A stretch of 64,000 nucleotides of DNA from Flavobacterium ammoniigenes (GTDB taxonomy: Bacteria; Bacteroidota; Bacteroidia; Flavobacteriales; Flavobacteriaceae): assembly GCF_020886055.1 (NCBI RefSeq), contig NZ_AP025184.1, positions 1,240,001-1,304,000 on the forward strand, in the 5' to 3' direction. Position 1 is the first letter of the stretch; the number at the start of each line of letters is the position of its first letter. This document shows, one piece after another, positions 25,164 through 34,556 of this stretch. The notes beneath the pieces are model-generated. The model was given only the letters and a program-made list of their open reading frames with translations, was not told the origin of the DNA and made no database searches. The position numbers were made by a program, and so were the translations under genes.

Positions 25164-25327
25164 TAAAAAAAGCCTACATTAGGTGCTTGTATAAACTCGA
25201 AAAGACAAGTTTTGAGCTAACTCACTGTTCAAGCTTCCTTACCAAAGTAGGGCATGCTATAGTAGTGACGATTCGCTCATTCTAAATTGTTAGTGTTGAG
25301 TTTACCAAATTGAACTAATGTAGGCAG
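25164..25327 (-). ncRNA. ssrS: 6S RNA (6S-Flavo type)
   Basis: Between zapA and rny on the minus strand. Minus strand begins GCCTACATTAG and ends CTAATGTAGGC then a T-tract, a perfect 11-bp closing stem that doubles as terminator. Inside, AAACTC/GAGTTT and CTAAC/GTTAG pair concentrically around a large central loop of about 70 bases, as in a 6S rod with a promoter-like bubble. The position downstream of zapA is the same as ssrS in E. coli. I recognise it as a 6S-Flavo-type RNA by layout and context, without a covariance-model search. Confidence 0.75.
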
Positions 25328-25355
25328 TATCTTAGTCTATGTAAGAACGTATTAT

Positions 25356-25646
25356 TTATTTGAGATATTGGTCTAAAATCGAATTGATTTTATTCAATCT
25401 TTCGATGGTTTCTACTCCATCAATGGCGTTATCGATTTGTTTTTGTTCTACTTGAGAAGCAAATTGTAAGGCACACATGGCCAATACATCTTGTTTGTCA
25501 CGAACAGCATAATTTTCTTCAAATTGCTTAATCATGGTATCAATTTTTTTAGAAGCACTTCGCAGTCCTTCTTCTTGTGATGGGTCTACCGTTAATGGAT
25601 AAACTCGATCTGCAATTGATATTTTTATTTTAAGCTTTTCGTCCAT
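25356..25646 (-). CDS. zapA: cell division protein ZapA
   Basis: 96 residues: start KLKIKISIADRVYPLTVDPS and the following EEGLRSASKKIDTMIKQFEE, then a coiled-coil tail, the layout of ZapA, which bundles FtsZ at the division ring. Length is typical. It lies between a coiled-coil gene (start five bases before the upstream stop) and the 6S-like RNA. Confidence 0.92.
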   Translation of the reverse strand: MDEKLKIKISIADRVYPLTVDPSQEEGLRSASKKIDTMIKQFEENYAVRDKQDVLAMCALQFASQVEQKQIDNAIDGVETIERLNKINSILDQYLK

Positions 25647-25651
25647 ATTAT

Positions 25652-25942
25652 TTAATCTGATAGCTGTGCTATGCAGTAATCAATTTCGCGAATTAATGAA
25701 TTTATTTTAAGCTTAGTATCTCTTTTGTTTTCTTCACTGCCAAGCAATGAGTTGGCTATTTTGAGGGCTTCATACTCTTTTTTCAAAGTGTCAATCTCAC
25801 GAGATTGGTTTTGTATGATCGTTGTAGTATTGGTTAATTCGGTCTTTAAATCTTGATTGATTTTCTCTAAACTAGCCATTCTAGTAAAGAGCTTTTCAAT
25901 CTTATTTTCAAGAGTATCAATTATTTCCGCAATTACACTCAT
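25652..25942 (-). CDS. coiled-coil protein upstream of zapA (ZapB-like)
   Basis: 96 residues, nearly all one predicted coiled coil (heptad-like LENKIEKLFTRMASLEKINQ, then REIDTLKKEYEALK). No catalytic motif. Size, composition and its position directly before zapA fit a division-ring accessory such as ZapB, but sequence identity to E. coli ZapB is not evident. First gene of the unit, with a full consensus promoter at 25971-26000. Confidence 0.8.
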   Translation of the reverse strand: MSVIAEIIDTLENKIEKLFTRMASLEKINQDLKTELTNTTTIIQNQSREIDTLKKEYEALKIANSLLGSEENKRDTKLKINSLIREIDYCIAQLSD

Positions 25943-25970
25943 TAGTATTCCAATTCATTACTTAATCTTA

Positions 25971-26000
25971 CAAAGTTAGTATTCCTTTTTATTAATACAA
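25971..26000 (-). promoter_or_regulatory. promoter of the coiled-coil/zapA/6S unit
   Basis: Minus strand TTG (25998-26000), 19 bases, TAACTTTG (25971-25978). Confidence 0.75.
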
Positions 26001-26114
26001 TATTTTATTGGCTTTTTTATTCAAAAATTAGTAAATTATTACAAAACAAAGGGTTAAGGTTTTTGACTCTATTTCTGATTTTATTTGTGCATTTGTTTTT
26101 TTATCTTAGCCAAA

Positions 26115-27818
26115 ATGAAATGTATGAGAATCTTTCTTTTTTATTTACTCTGTTGTAGTACTCTTTTTGCTCAAAATAATTTTCCAAAAGACTATTTTAG
26201 CCCGCCCTTGGATATTCCAATGCAATTGTCCGGTAATTTTGGGGAATTGCGACCGAATCATTTTCATGCAGGCTTTGATTATAAAACACAGCAAAGAGAA
26301 GGTTTGAAAGTATATGCATCTGCAGAAGGCTATGTTTCAAGAATAAAAATTTCAACTTTTGGGAACGGAAAAACGATTTACATCACACATCCTAATGGGT
26401 ACACCTCGGTATATGCGCATTTGCAAAAAGCGGTAGGTCGAATTCAAGATTTTATCACGGCAACGCATTATAAAGAGCAGGCTTTTGAAATCGAAATGTA
26501 TTTAAAGCCTGGAGAGATTCCAATTAAAAAAGGAGACTGGATTGCAATTTCAGGTAATACTGGGGCTTCTGAAGGTCCTCATTTACACTTTGAAATTCGT
26601 GATTCCAAAACAGAGTTTATCATCAACCCGATGTTATTCGGTTTTGATTCTGGTTGTAGAGACACCAAGAAACCTACAATTTCAGGATTGTATGTGTATC
26701 CTTTATTTTCTTCAACAGTTAACAAATCAAACCGACCTATAGTTCTAAATTACAGTTTACAAAAAGACGGTACTTATTTGTCAGATAAGGTTTTGGCCAA
26801 TGGTCCTATTGGTTTCGGAATAACTGCGGATGATTACGATGATGTTTCGTTCAACAAGAATGGCGTGTATAGCGTGAATTCTTTTTTAAATGGACAACTT
26901 AAGTTTGGTTATCAGTTTGATACCCATTCATTTGACGATATGCGTTACGTAAATGCGCTCATTGATTATTCCAAATACAAGAAAACGGGTCAAAGAGTTC
27001 AGAAATTATTCATGAAAAACAAATACGGCTTGACTTTTATTACTTCTGATGCAACAAAAGGACAAGTAATTCCAACGCCAAATTTGGATAACGTTTATCG
27101 AATAGAAGTAGCTGATTTTTTTGGTAATAAAACTCAAATTACGGTACCGATACAATTTGATACCACTACCGCAATAATTCCTCAAGAGCCAACGGTTTCT
27201 AGCTATTTTATAAAAAGTACTGTAGATGCTGTTTTTGAAAAAGAAAATGCGTCAGTATTCTTTCCCGCGGGAACATTTTATGATGATTTTGAACTGAATT
27301 TTGATGTAAAAAACGGGATATTATTTTTACATGATGATAGCGTTCCAGCGCATTCAAATTTTACCATTTCATTGACTGATTCTACTTTGTCTAAAGAACT
27401 ATTGGAAAAAACATTCATTGCAAGAATAGACAGAGATCAAATCAATTACAACACAACCTATAGAAAAGACAGTATTTTTAGTGCTAAAGTAAAGATATTG
27501 GGCAAGTACAAATTAGTAACGGATACGCTTGCTCCTAAAGTTACTATTGCTAAACCAATGGAAGGGAAATGGGTGAACCAGGATGCTATTCAAATACAAA
27601 TTTCTGATTCGGGTTCTGGAATAAAAACATACAATGGGTTCTTGAATGATAGATGGGTATTGTTTGAATATGACAACAAGACCAAAACAATAACCCATTA
27701 TTTTGCCGATGATTTTCTACTTAATGGCGCTAATGAGTTAAAAGTCATTGTAACCGATGCAATGGGAAATTCTACTACCTTTGAAACGCACTTTTTTAGA
27801 AATCTAAATACTAAATAG
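26115..27818 (+). CDS. secreted M23-family metallopeptidase
   Basis: 567 residues from ATG 26115 (ATG 26124 is equally possible). Signal peptide (FLFYLLCCSTLFAQ) then the LytM/M23 zinc endopeptidase domain at about 20-190: NHFHAGFDYKT (first zinc ligands, HxxxD) and EGPHLHFEI (HxH). A long C-terminal beta-rich region (about 200-560) follows. Such enzymes cut peptidoglycan cross-bridges; longer than the simple NlpD-like form. It is followed six bases later by a TonB-dependent receptor gene, so the pair may be co-expressed. A longer TTG reading from 26085 is rejected because it precedes the signal peptide. Confidence 0.9.
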   Translation: MKCMRIFLFYLLCCSTLFAQNNFPKDYFSPPLDIPMQLSGNFGELRPNHFHAGFDYKTQQREGLKVYASAEGYVSRIKISTFGNGKTIYITHPNGYTSVYAHLQKAVGRIQDFITATHYKEQAFEIEMYLKPGEIPIKKGDWIAISGNTGASEGPHLHFEIRDSKTEFIINPMLFGFDSGCRDTKKPTISGLYVYPLFSSTVNKSNRPIVLNYSLQKDGTYLSDKVLANGPIGFGITADDYDDVSFNKNGVYSVNSFLNGQLKFGYQFDTHSFDDMRYVNALIDYSKYKKTGQRVQKLFMKNKYGLTFITSDATKGQVIPTPNLDNVYRIEVADFFGNKTQITVPIQFDTTTAIIPQEPTVSSYFIKSTVDAVFEKENASVFFPAGTFYDDFELNFDVKNGILFLHDDSVPAHSNFTISLTDSTLSKELLEKTFIARIDRDQINYNTTYRKDSIFSAKVKILGKYKLVTDTLAPKVTIAKPMEGKWVNQDAIQIQISDSGSGIKTYNGFLNDRWVLFEYDNKTKTITHYFADDFLLNGANELKVIVTDAMGNSTTFETHFFRNLNTK

Positions 27819-27824
27819 CACCGT

Positions 27825-30293
27825 TTGAAAACTATCCAAAAAGCAATTTTAAATTTACTATTTTTAGGAATAGGAATATCAACTTGGTCTCAAAATGCCA
27901 AGTTAAGAGGGATTGTTTTGGATGAATATAAGCAAGCGATACCCAATGTTTCGATATCAAATGGTGTTGTTGAAACTCAATCCAATTCGAATGGTTTTTA
28001 TGAAGTGTCAATTCCGTCCAATAAAAAACTGACTGTTGTTTTTTCTCACATTTCGTTTAAATCAGCTTCAATAGTTGTGTTTTTAAAACCCAATGAAAGT
28101 ATAGAGTTCAATCCTGTTTTGAATACCCTTCAAGAACAAATGAGTGAAGTAATCGTGACGGCTAAAAATACCAAACGTATTCAAGGTATAACATCCATTA
28201 CACCGGAAGTTTTACGAAAAATTCCTGGAGCCAATGCAGGAGTAGAAAATATTTTAAAAACCTTAGCCGGTGTGAATTCTAATAATGAATTAAGTACACA
28301 ATATGCGGTTCGTGGGGGCAATTATGATGAGAATTTAGTTTATGTTAACGAAATTGAAGTCTATCGTCCATTCTTAATTCGGTCGGGTCAGCAAGAAGGA
28401 CTTAGTTTTACCAATACCGATTTGGTGCAAAACATTGATTTTTCAGCTGGAGGGTTTCAAGCCAAATACGGAGATAAATTGTCCTCGGTTTTGGATATAA
28501 CCTATCGAAAACCATCATCATTCGGAGCCAATTTTGAAGCTAGTTTTTTAGGAGGGAGTATGGCTTTTGATGCAGTTTCCAAGAATAAAAAATGGTCTGC
28601 CGTAACTGGTTTTCGTTACCGAAATAATAGTCTTTTGGTTAAAAGTCAAGAAACCCAAACGAATTATACTCCCACTTTTGCGGACGTCCAAACTAATATT
28701 AATTACCAAGCTTCTGCCCAATGGCATTGGAGTTTTTTAGGGAATATTTCGAAAAATGACTACCGTTATCAGCCGTTAACACGCCAAACTAATTTTGGAA
28801 CATTGGATCAACCCTTGGCACTTGTTGTCTATTATGAAGGGCAAGAAAAAGATCAATATGCGACTTATTTCGGAGCGATAAAATCTACTTTTAAACCTAA
28901 TGATATAAGCGTTTTAAAATTTATTGGTTCCTTGTATCATACTACTGAGCAAGAGTATTTTGATATTTTGGCACAATATCGTCTTGGAGAAGTTGATGCA
29001 AATGTCGCCTCTGAAACCTATGGCAAAGTTGCGTATACCCGAGGAATCGGTTCACAGTTGAATCATGCTAGAAATAATCTTGATGCTTTAATAGCCAATA
29101 TTGAAATAAAGGGTTTCCACGATTGGAAAAAAAATCAATTGGATTGGGGTGTCAAATATACTCGTGAATCCATTCGGGATCGGGTAGTGGAATGGGAAGT
29201 AATTGATTCGGCTGGATTTTCTATTCCGCCACCTATTGTCCTGCCTCTAAAAAACGAACCGTATTCGTTATATACTGGACCATTGGTTCCGTATCAAAAT
29301 GTGCGAGCTACTAATTTTACCACGATCAATAGATTGTCAGGTTTTGCTCAGTGGAATTCAAAAAGTAGTATTGGAACTAGTACCATATGGTATAATGCGG
29401 GATTGCGTTTTCATCACTGGGAAGTTTCAGCTGCTGATGAAATTGGAAAATCGCAGCTGGTTTTGAGTCCAAGGGCGCAAATTTCTATCCAACCCAATTG
29501 GGATAAAGATATGCTGTTTCGTTTTTCAGGAGGAATGTATTATCAACCTCCCTTTTATAGAGAATTGCGGGATGCTAGTGGAATGGTTCAACCGAACGTA
29601 AAAGCACAGCAATCGGTTCATTTGGTTGTGGCCAATGATTATAATTTTAAAGTGTGGAATCGTCCGTTTAAATTAGTTTCAGAACTCTATTTCAAATCCA
29701 TGTCGAACGTCAATACATATACTATTGATAATGTTCGAATTCGGTATGCAGCGAACAATTTGGCGAAAGCCTATGCTCAAGGTATAGACCTTCGACTGAA
29801 TGGAGAATTTGTTCCAGGAACCGAATCCTGGTTTAGTTTTGGGTATTTAAAAACAGAAGAAAACAGCCAAAATAAAGGATATATTGCTCGTCCAACCGAT
29901 CAATTATTAAAATTCGGATTGTTGTTTCAAGATTATATGCCCAATATTCCGAGCATGAAAGTCTATTTGAATTTAGTTTATAATACGGGTTTGCCAGGAG
30001 GTTCTCCTTCCTATTCGGATCCGTATGTGTACCAAAATAGATTGCGTGACTACCGTCGTGCGGATGTTGGTTTTTCTAAAATTGTTATCGATAATAAGGA
30101 AAATTCAATTCCAAAAAAGTGGTTAGGAAACTTCAAAGAGCTGGCCGTTGGTGTCGAGATATTTAATCTATTTAATAATCAAAATGCCATTACCAATACT
30201 TGGGTTAGAGATGTGTATTCCAAAAATCAGTATGCTATTCCCAATTACATGACTACGCGCGTCTTCAATATTAAATTGACGGCTAAATTATAG
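27825..30293 (+). CDS. TonB-dependent outer-membrane receptor
   Basis: 822 residues. Order: signal peptide (about 1-23, ending STWSQ), carboxypeptidase-like regulatory domain (LRGIVLDEYKQAIPNVSI), plug domain (KIPGANAGVENILKTLAGV; QYAVRGGNYDENLVYVNE), then a large beta barrel ending in a typical aromatic-rich strand. The start is TTG 27825: no ATG precedes the signal peptide and only six bases separate it from the M23 stop codon. The substrate is unknown; no SusD partner is adjacent, so it is not a classic SusCD pair. Confidence 0.9.
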   Translation: MKTIQKAILNLLFLGIGISTWSQNAKLRGIVLDEYKQAIPNVSISNGVVETQSNSNGFYEVSIPSNKKLTVVFSHISFKSASIVVFLKPNESIEFNPVLNTLQEQMSEVIVTAKNTKRIQGITSITPEVLRKIPGANAGVENILKTLAGVNSNNELSTQYAVRGGNYDENLVYVNEIEVYRPFLIRSGQQEGLSFTNTDLVQNIDFSAGGFQAKYGDKLSSVLDITYRKPSSFGANFEASFLGGSMAFDAVSKNKKWSAVTGFRYRNNSLLVKSQETQTNYTPTFADVQTNINYQASAQWHWSFLGNISKNDYRYQPLTRQTNFGTLDQPLALVVYYEGQEKDQYATYFGAIKSTFKPNDISVLKFIGSLYHTTEQEYFDILAQYRLGEVDANVASETYGKVAYTRGIGSQLNHARNNLDALIANIEIKGFHDWKKNQLDWGVKYTRESIRDRVVEWEVIDSAGFSIPPPIVLPLKNEPYSLYTGPLVPYQNVRATNFTTINRLSGFAQWNSKSSIGTSTIWYNAGLRFHHWEVSAADEIGKSQLVLSPRAQISIQPNWDKDMLFRFSGGMYYQPPFYRELRDASGMVQPNVKAQQSVHLVVANDYNFKVWNRPFKLVSELYFKSMSNVNTYTIDNVRIRYAANNLAKAYAQGIDLRLNGEFVPGTESWFSFGYLKTEENSQNKGYIARPTDQLLKFGLLFQDYMPNIPSMKVYLNLVYNTGLPGGSPSYSDPYVYQNRLRDYRRADVGFSKIVIDNKENSIPKKWLGNFKELAVGVEIFNLFNNQNAITNTWVRDVYSKNQYAIPNYMTTRVFNIKLTAKL

Positions 30294-30294
30294 T

Positions 30295-30996
30295 TTAAAT
30301 TAGGATATCACTTTCTAAATCTGATTTTTCAATAGCTATATCAAAACCCAATTTAGATACTAATTCGATCACCAAGTTTTTATACCAGTTTTCTGATTTC
30401 GGATGAATGTAAATTTTATCAATCAATTGGCTGATGTCTACATTAATTTTGATTCCATCATTGATGGTAATTGCTGTGTCCGAAGTATCCGAAATAATAC
30501 GCACTTCGCGTTCGTATTGAAAACTTTTTCGTTTGAATAAAAAGGGGAAGAACAAATCGTCAAACGGAATGTATTCTTTTTTGTAATCAATATAATTGAC
30601 TTGGCCAATGTATTGTTTCAAGTTTTTTTCGGGTTCTAAAGCTTTTTGCAAACGTCCAATAGTAGATTGTATCGCTAATCCTTCGCTGTTTTGGGTAAAG
30701 ATTTGCCACATGGCAAAGGATTCGTATTCATTGATATGCCAACTACTAATCGCTACTTTTTCGCGATGGGTTTTGTAGTAATTTAAAAACTCGGGATTGT
30801 TAATAGCGAGCTTCTTTATTTCCTCAAAAGTAGGTTCGCTAAAGGTACCTTCGTATTGATCTTCAAATTTATCAGATCGGGACATGAATAATTTTTTCGA
30901 GAGCAGTAAATCCAAAAATTTAGACAAATCCAAGTACTTCCAAACAATAGTGTCGGGATCTTCTGGAAGTTTGATATTTGGACTCGTTAAATACAT
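30295..30996 (-). CDS. DUF2971 protein
   Basis: 233 residues with the DUF2971 signature: LYKYLDLSKFLDLLLS-type opening (VWKYLDLSKFLDLL), FMSRSDKFEDQYEG, CWH-like SSWHINEYESFAMWQIF, and later RVIISDTSD. The family is common in many bacteria, sometimes near defence genes, but has no settled function. Its ATG shares one base with the stop codon of the ABC exporter, so it is translationally coupled to that gene. Confidence 0.88.
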   Translation of the reverse strand: MYLTSPNIKLPEDPDTIVWKYLDLSKFLDLLLSKKLFMSRSDKFEDQYEGTFSEPTFEEIKKLAINNPEFLNYYKTHREKVAISSWHINEYESFAMWQIFTQNSEGLAIQSTIGRLQKALEPEKNLKQYIGQVNYIDYKKEYIPFDDLFFPFLFKRKSFQYEREVRIISDTSDTAITINDGIKINVDISQLIDKIYIHPKSENWYKNLVIELVSKLGFDIAIEKSDLESDILI

Positions 30997-32825
30997 TACT
31001 CGAGCGATTGCATACTTACTAGTTTATTGTAAGTCCCATTCAAAGCAATTAATTCTTCATGTGTTCCTTGTTCTACAATTCGTCCTTTTTGCATTACCAC
31101 AATTTTATGGGCTTTTTGGATAGTAGAAAGACGGTGAGCAATCACAATAGAAGTTCTGTTTTGCATCATATTTTCCAAAGCGACTTGTACTAATTTTTCA
31201 CTTTCGGTATCCAAAGCTGAAGTAGCTTCGTCTAAAATCATAATGGGTGGATTTTTCAAAACGGCACGTGCGATAGAGAGACGTTGTTTTTGACCCCCCG
31301 ATAATTTATTTCCGCTATCGCCAATATTAGTATGAATACCTTTGGGTAACTCTTTTACAAATTCGTAGGCATTGGCAATTTTCAATGCTTCAATGATTTC
31401 GTTATCGGTAGCGTCTTCTTTACCTAAGGCAATATTGGCTCTGATACTATCGTTAAACAATATACTATCTTGGGTAACCAACCCAATCATATTTCGAAGG
31501 GAATGAAGTTCTAATTGTTTAATCGCTATTCCGTCAATTTGAATACTACCTTCATTGACATCATAAAAACGAGTTAATAAATTGGCGATGGTACTTTTTC
31601 CACTTCCAGATTGGCCAACTAGTGCTACCGTTTGACCTTTCATTACATCTAGTGAAAAATCTTTCAAGACATTTTCATCTTCGTATTTGAAATTGATGTT
31701 GGTTATTTCAATTTTTGAATCAAAGGTGTCTTTTATAATTGCTTCATGATGATTTGTAATGGCATTCTCAATTTCTAATACTTCAAAAACTCGTTCGGCA
31801 GCAGCCAGACCATTTTTGACAGCATACGATGCTTTGGAAATGTTTTTTGCTGGAGTCAAAATGTTATACGATAGCAACATATAGACTAAGAACAAGGAGC
31901 CTTCTAAGGTTTTGTCAACCAAAACTAAGTTACCGCCATACCATAATAAAGTAGCAATGGTTACAATTCCCATAAACTCACTTAAAGGAGAAGCCAAGTT
32001 GTTTTTGTTTCCGATGCTATTAGTTAGTTGAAGTAAACGATCGATCGAATTGTCAAAACGTTTTTTGAATTGACTCTCGGCATTATAGCTTTTCACCACT
32101 TTGAGTCCACTTAAACTTTCTTCTACTAATGAGATGAAATATCCGCTTTCTTGTTGAGCACGAGTCGATTTGGATTTCAAACTTTTTCCGATTTTTGAAA
32201 TTATAAATCCAGAAACAGGAATAAAAATAAAAACAAACAGCGTAAGATTTACACTAATATTAAGCATAGCAATTATCGTAAACACAATCGTTAACGGCTC
32301 TTTTACAATCAATTCTAAAATAGTAAAGAAAGAGTTTTGTACCTCGTTCACATCGCCGAGCATACGCGCCATGATATCGCCTTTTCTTTTTTCCGAATAA
32401 TAGGAGATAGGCAAATCGATAATTTTATAATACATCTTTTGTCTCAAATCACGCAACACCCCATTTTTTAAATGCGTAATGTGATAGGATGCCAGATAAT
32501 TGAATAAATTTTTAAACAAAAAAGTAACGATAACCAAAACGACTGCCAATAATAAAGCAAATTGAGGTCCTTGTTTTTGGTTCAAATCAGATATGGTGAA
32601 AAACAACCAATCTTTCCCAAATTGTCCTATGTCTTGTATGCCAGTGTACGTTGGTTCTTTAATTACCGCTGTACTTTTTTTAAACAACACTTCAAGTAAT
32701 GGAAACATCGTAATCATAGAGAGTGTGCTAAACAAAGCATACAAAATATTAAATACTATATTCCATACAATATGCGATTGATAGGGTTTGGTAAAGGGGA
32801 TTAGTTTTTTTATGTTTTGATCCAT
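30996..32825 (-). CDS. ABC exporter, ATP-binding/permease fusion (MsbA-like)
   Basis: 609 residues: six-helix transmembrane domain (about 1-330) followed by a nucleotide-binding domain with Walker A VALVGQSGSGKST, signature LSGGQKQRLSIARA, Walker B MILDEATSAL, and the H-loop IVIAHRLS. The half-transporter likely works as a homodimer exporting lipids, lipid A or a drug (MsbA-type); not proven. It precedes DUF2971 and follows phosphoglucomutase with no gap. Confidence 0.92.
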   Translation of the reverse strand: MDQNIKKLIPFTKPYQSHIVWNIVFNILYALFSTLSMITMFPLLEVLFKKSTAVIKEPTYTGIQDIGQFGKDWLFFTISDLNQKQGPQFALLLAVVLVIVTFLFKNLFNYLASYHITHLKNGVLRDLRQKMYYKIIDLPISYYSEKRKGDIMARMLGDVNEVQNSFFTILELIVKEPLTIVFTIIAMLNISVNLTLFVFIFIPVSGFIISKIGKSLKSKSTRAQQESGYFISLVEESLSGLKVVKSYNAESQFKKRFDNSIDRLLQLTNSIGNKNNLASPLSEFMGIVTIATLLWYGGNLVLVDKTLEGSLFLVYMLLSYNILTPAKNISKASYAVKNGLAAAERVFEVLEIENAITNHHEAIIKDTFDSKIEITNINFKYEDENVLKDFSLDVMKGQTVALVGQSGSGKSTIANLLTRFYDVNEGSIQIDGIAIKQLELHSLRNMIGLVTQDSILFNDSIRANIALGKEDATDNEIIEALKIANAYEFVKELPKGIHTNIGDSGNKLSGGQKQRLSIARAVLKNPPIMILDEATSALDTESEKLVQVALENMMQNRTSIVIAHRLSTIQKAHKIVVMQKGRIVEQGTHEELIALNGTYNKLVSMQSLE

Positions 32826-34556
32826 CTAGTTCAATTGCATTGCTGCGATTATATTTTTAATTTTTTGATCTAATTCGGCTTCTATGGCCTTGAAATTTTC
32901 GACTTTGTTCAAAGTAGTATTGACGCTGAAATAGAATTTTATTTTGGGTTCTGTTCCGCTAGGACGCGCACAAATTTTAGATCCGTCTTCCAAATAGTAG
33001 ATTAATACATTTGATTTTGGGATGTTAATTGGTTCGATTTCGTTGGTTATTCGGTTTAACGAAGTCGAATTTTGATAATCATCAATGCACACGACACGTT
33101 GTCCATTAATTTCTTCCACTGGATTTTCACGTAAGTCAATCATCATTTGATTGATTTCGGCAAGACCATCAATTCCTTTTTTGGTTAACGAAATCAAATG
33201 TTCTTTGTAGCAACCAAAATCAACATATAAATTCAATAATTCTTGGTATAGCGAACTTCCAGATGCTTTTGCCAAAGCGGCAATTTCGCAAACCAAAAGC
33301 GAAGCGCCTACGGCATCTTTATCGCGCACTGCATCGCCTACCATAAATCCAAAACTTTCTTCTCCACCGCCAATGAATTTTTGGTTTGGGAAATCCTTAA
33401 TCATTTTGGCAATCCATTTAAATCCGGTCAAACCTACCTTGCATTCAATTCTGTAAGCCGATGCCAATTCCAACATCATTGGAGTAGAAACAATTGTTGA
33501 TCCTACAAATTCAGTTCCTGTAATTTTATCGGCACGTTTCCATTGTTCCAATAAGAAAGCGGTCATAATGATCATGGTTTGATTCCCATTCAATAAGGTC
33601 ATTTTGCCTTCAGTATCTCTAACAGCAACTCCTAATCGATCGGAGTCAGGATCGGTACCAATTACGATGTCGGCATTAACTTCATCAGCCAATTTCATCG
33701 CCAATGCCAATGCTTCAGGCTCTTCTGGATTTGGAGATTTAACGGTTGGGAAATCGCCATTAGGTTCTGCTTGTTCTTTCACGCTATGAACTTGGGTGTA
33801 ACCTGCTTGTGCCAAAACCGTTGGAATCGATTTTATTGAAGTCCCGTGCAGCGAAGTATATACTATTTTTAAGTTTTCTTTTGCTGCAGCTGGAGTCGTT
33901 GTAAAACTAGCATTGTCAATGGTTGATTGATGAAAAGCAGCATCTACTTCTTTGTCAATATATTGAATCAAATTATCATTGGCTTCGAATTTAATTTCGT
34001 CATAATTTAACGCCTCGATTAACTGAATAATTTCACCATCTTGAGGTGGGACTAATTGTCCACCATCTTGCCAATACACTTTGTATCCGTTATATTCAGG
34101 AGGATTGTGAGAAGCAGTTAATACAATTCCCGCATGACAATTCAGATGTTTTACAGCGAATGACAACTCGGGTGTAGTGCGCAATTCAGAAAATAAGAAA
34201 ACCTGAATTCCATTGGCAGAAAAAACATCGGCAACCACTTTTGCTAAAGTATCACTATTGTGTCGGCAGTCATAAGCAATCGCAACACGTAAATTTTCGC
34301 CAGAAAACACTTTTTTCAAATAGTTAGACAAACCTTGGGTGTTTTTTCCTAAAGTATATTTGTTTATACGATTAGTTCCTACACCCATGACTCCACGCAT
34401 TCCACCAGTGCCGAATTCCAAATTTTTATAAAAACTTTCTTCTAACTCTTTGGGAGCTGAAGTCATCATTTCTTTAATGGTATTTTTAGTAGCTATGTCA
34501 AAAGTCGGCGAAAGCCATTCGTTTACTTTGTCTAAAATAGTTTGTTTGATTTCCAT
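32826..34556 (-). CDS. phosphoglucomutase / phosphomannomutase
   Basis: 576 residues from ATG 34556: active-site serine loop LTASHNPPEYNGYKVYW, metal-binding GTDPDSDRLGVA, sugar-binding GGEESFGFM and phosphate-binding RPSGTEPKIKFY. It interconverts hexose-1- and 6-phosphates for glycan precursor synthesis. Which hexose is preferred is not decided by motif. The chosen ATG follows the family start; a reading from TTG 34580 is not conserved. Its start lies inside the 3' end of the ORF6N pseudogene. Confidence 0.93.
   Translation of the reverse strand: MEIKQTILDKVNEWLSPTFDIATKNTIKEMMTSAPKELEESFYKNLEFGTGGMRGVMGVGTNRINKYTLGKNTQGLSNYLKKVFSGENLRVAIAYDCRHNSDTLAKVVADVFSANGIQVFLFSELRTTPELSFAVKHLNCHAGIVLTASHNPPEYNGYKVYWQDGGQLVPPQDGEIIQLIEALNYDEIKFEANDNLIQYIDKEVDAAFHQSTIDNASFTTTPAAAKENLKIVYTSLHGTSIKSIPTVLAQAGYTQVHSVKEQAEPNGDFPTVKSPNPEEPEALALAMKLADEVNADIVIGTDPDSDRLGVAVRDTEGKMTLLNGNQTMIIMTAFLLEQWKRADKITGTEFVGSTIVSTPMMLELASAYRIECKVGLTGFKWIAKMIKDFPNQKFIGGGEESFGFMVGDAVRDKDAVGASLLVCEIAALAKASGSSLYQELLNLYVDFGCYKEHLISLTKKGIDGLAEINQMMIDLRENPVEEINGQRVVCIDDYQNSTSLNRITNEIEPINIPKSNVLIYYLEDGSKICARPSGTEPKIKFYFSVNTTLNKVENFKAIEAELDQKIKNIIAAMQLN

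Noticed and set aside
27825..30293. SusC-type assignment for the TonB receptor
   Set aside because: No SusD-like gene is adjacent, and the size (822 aa) is smaller than usual SusC proteins of about 1000 aa.
30295..30996. DUF2971 gene as part of a phage-defence system
   Set aside because: The neighbours are an exporter and phosphoglucomutase; no nuclease, restriction or toxin-antitoxin gene is near, so a defence claim lacks support.
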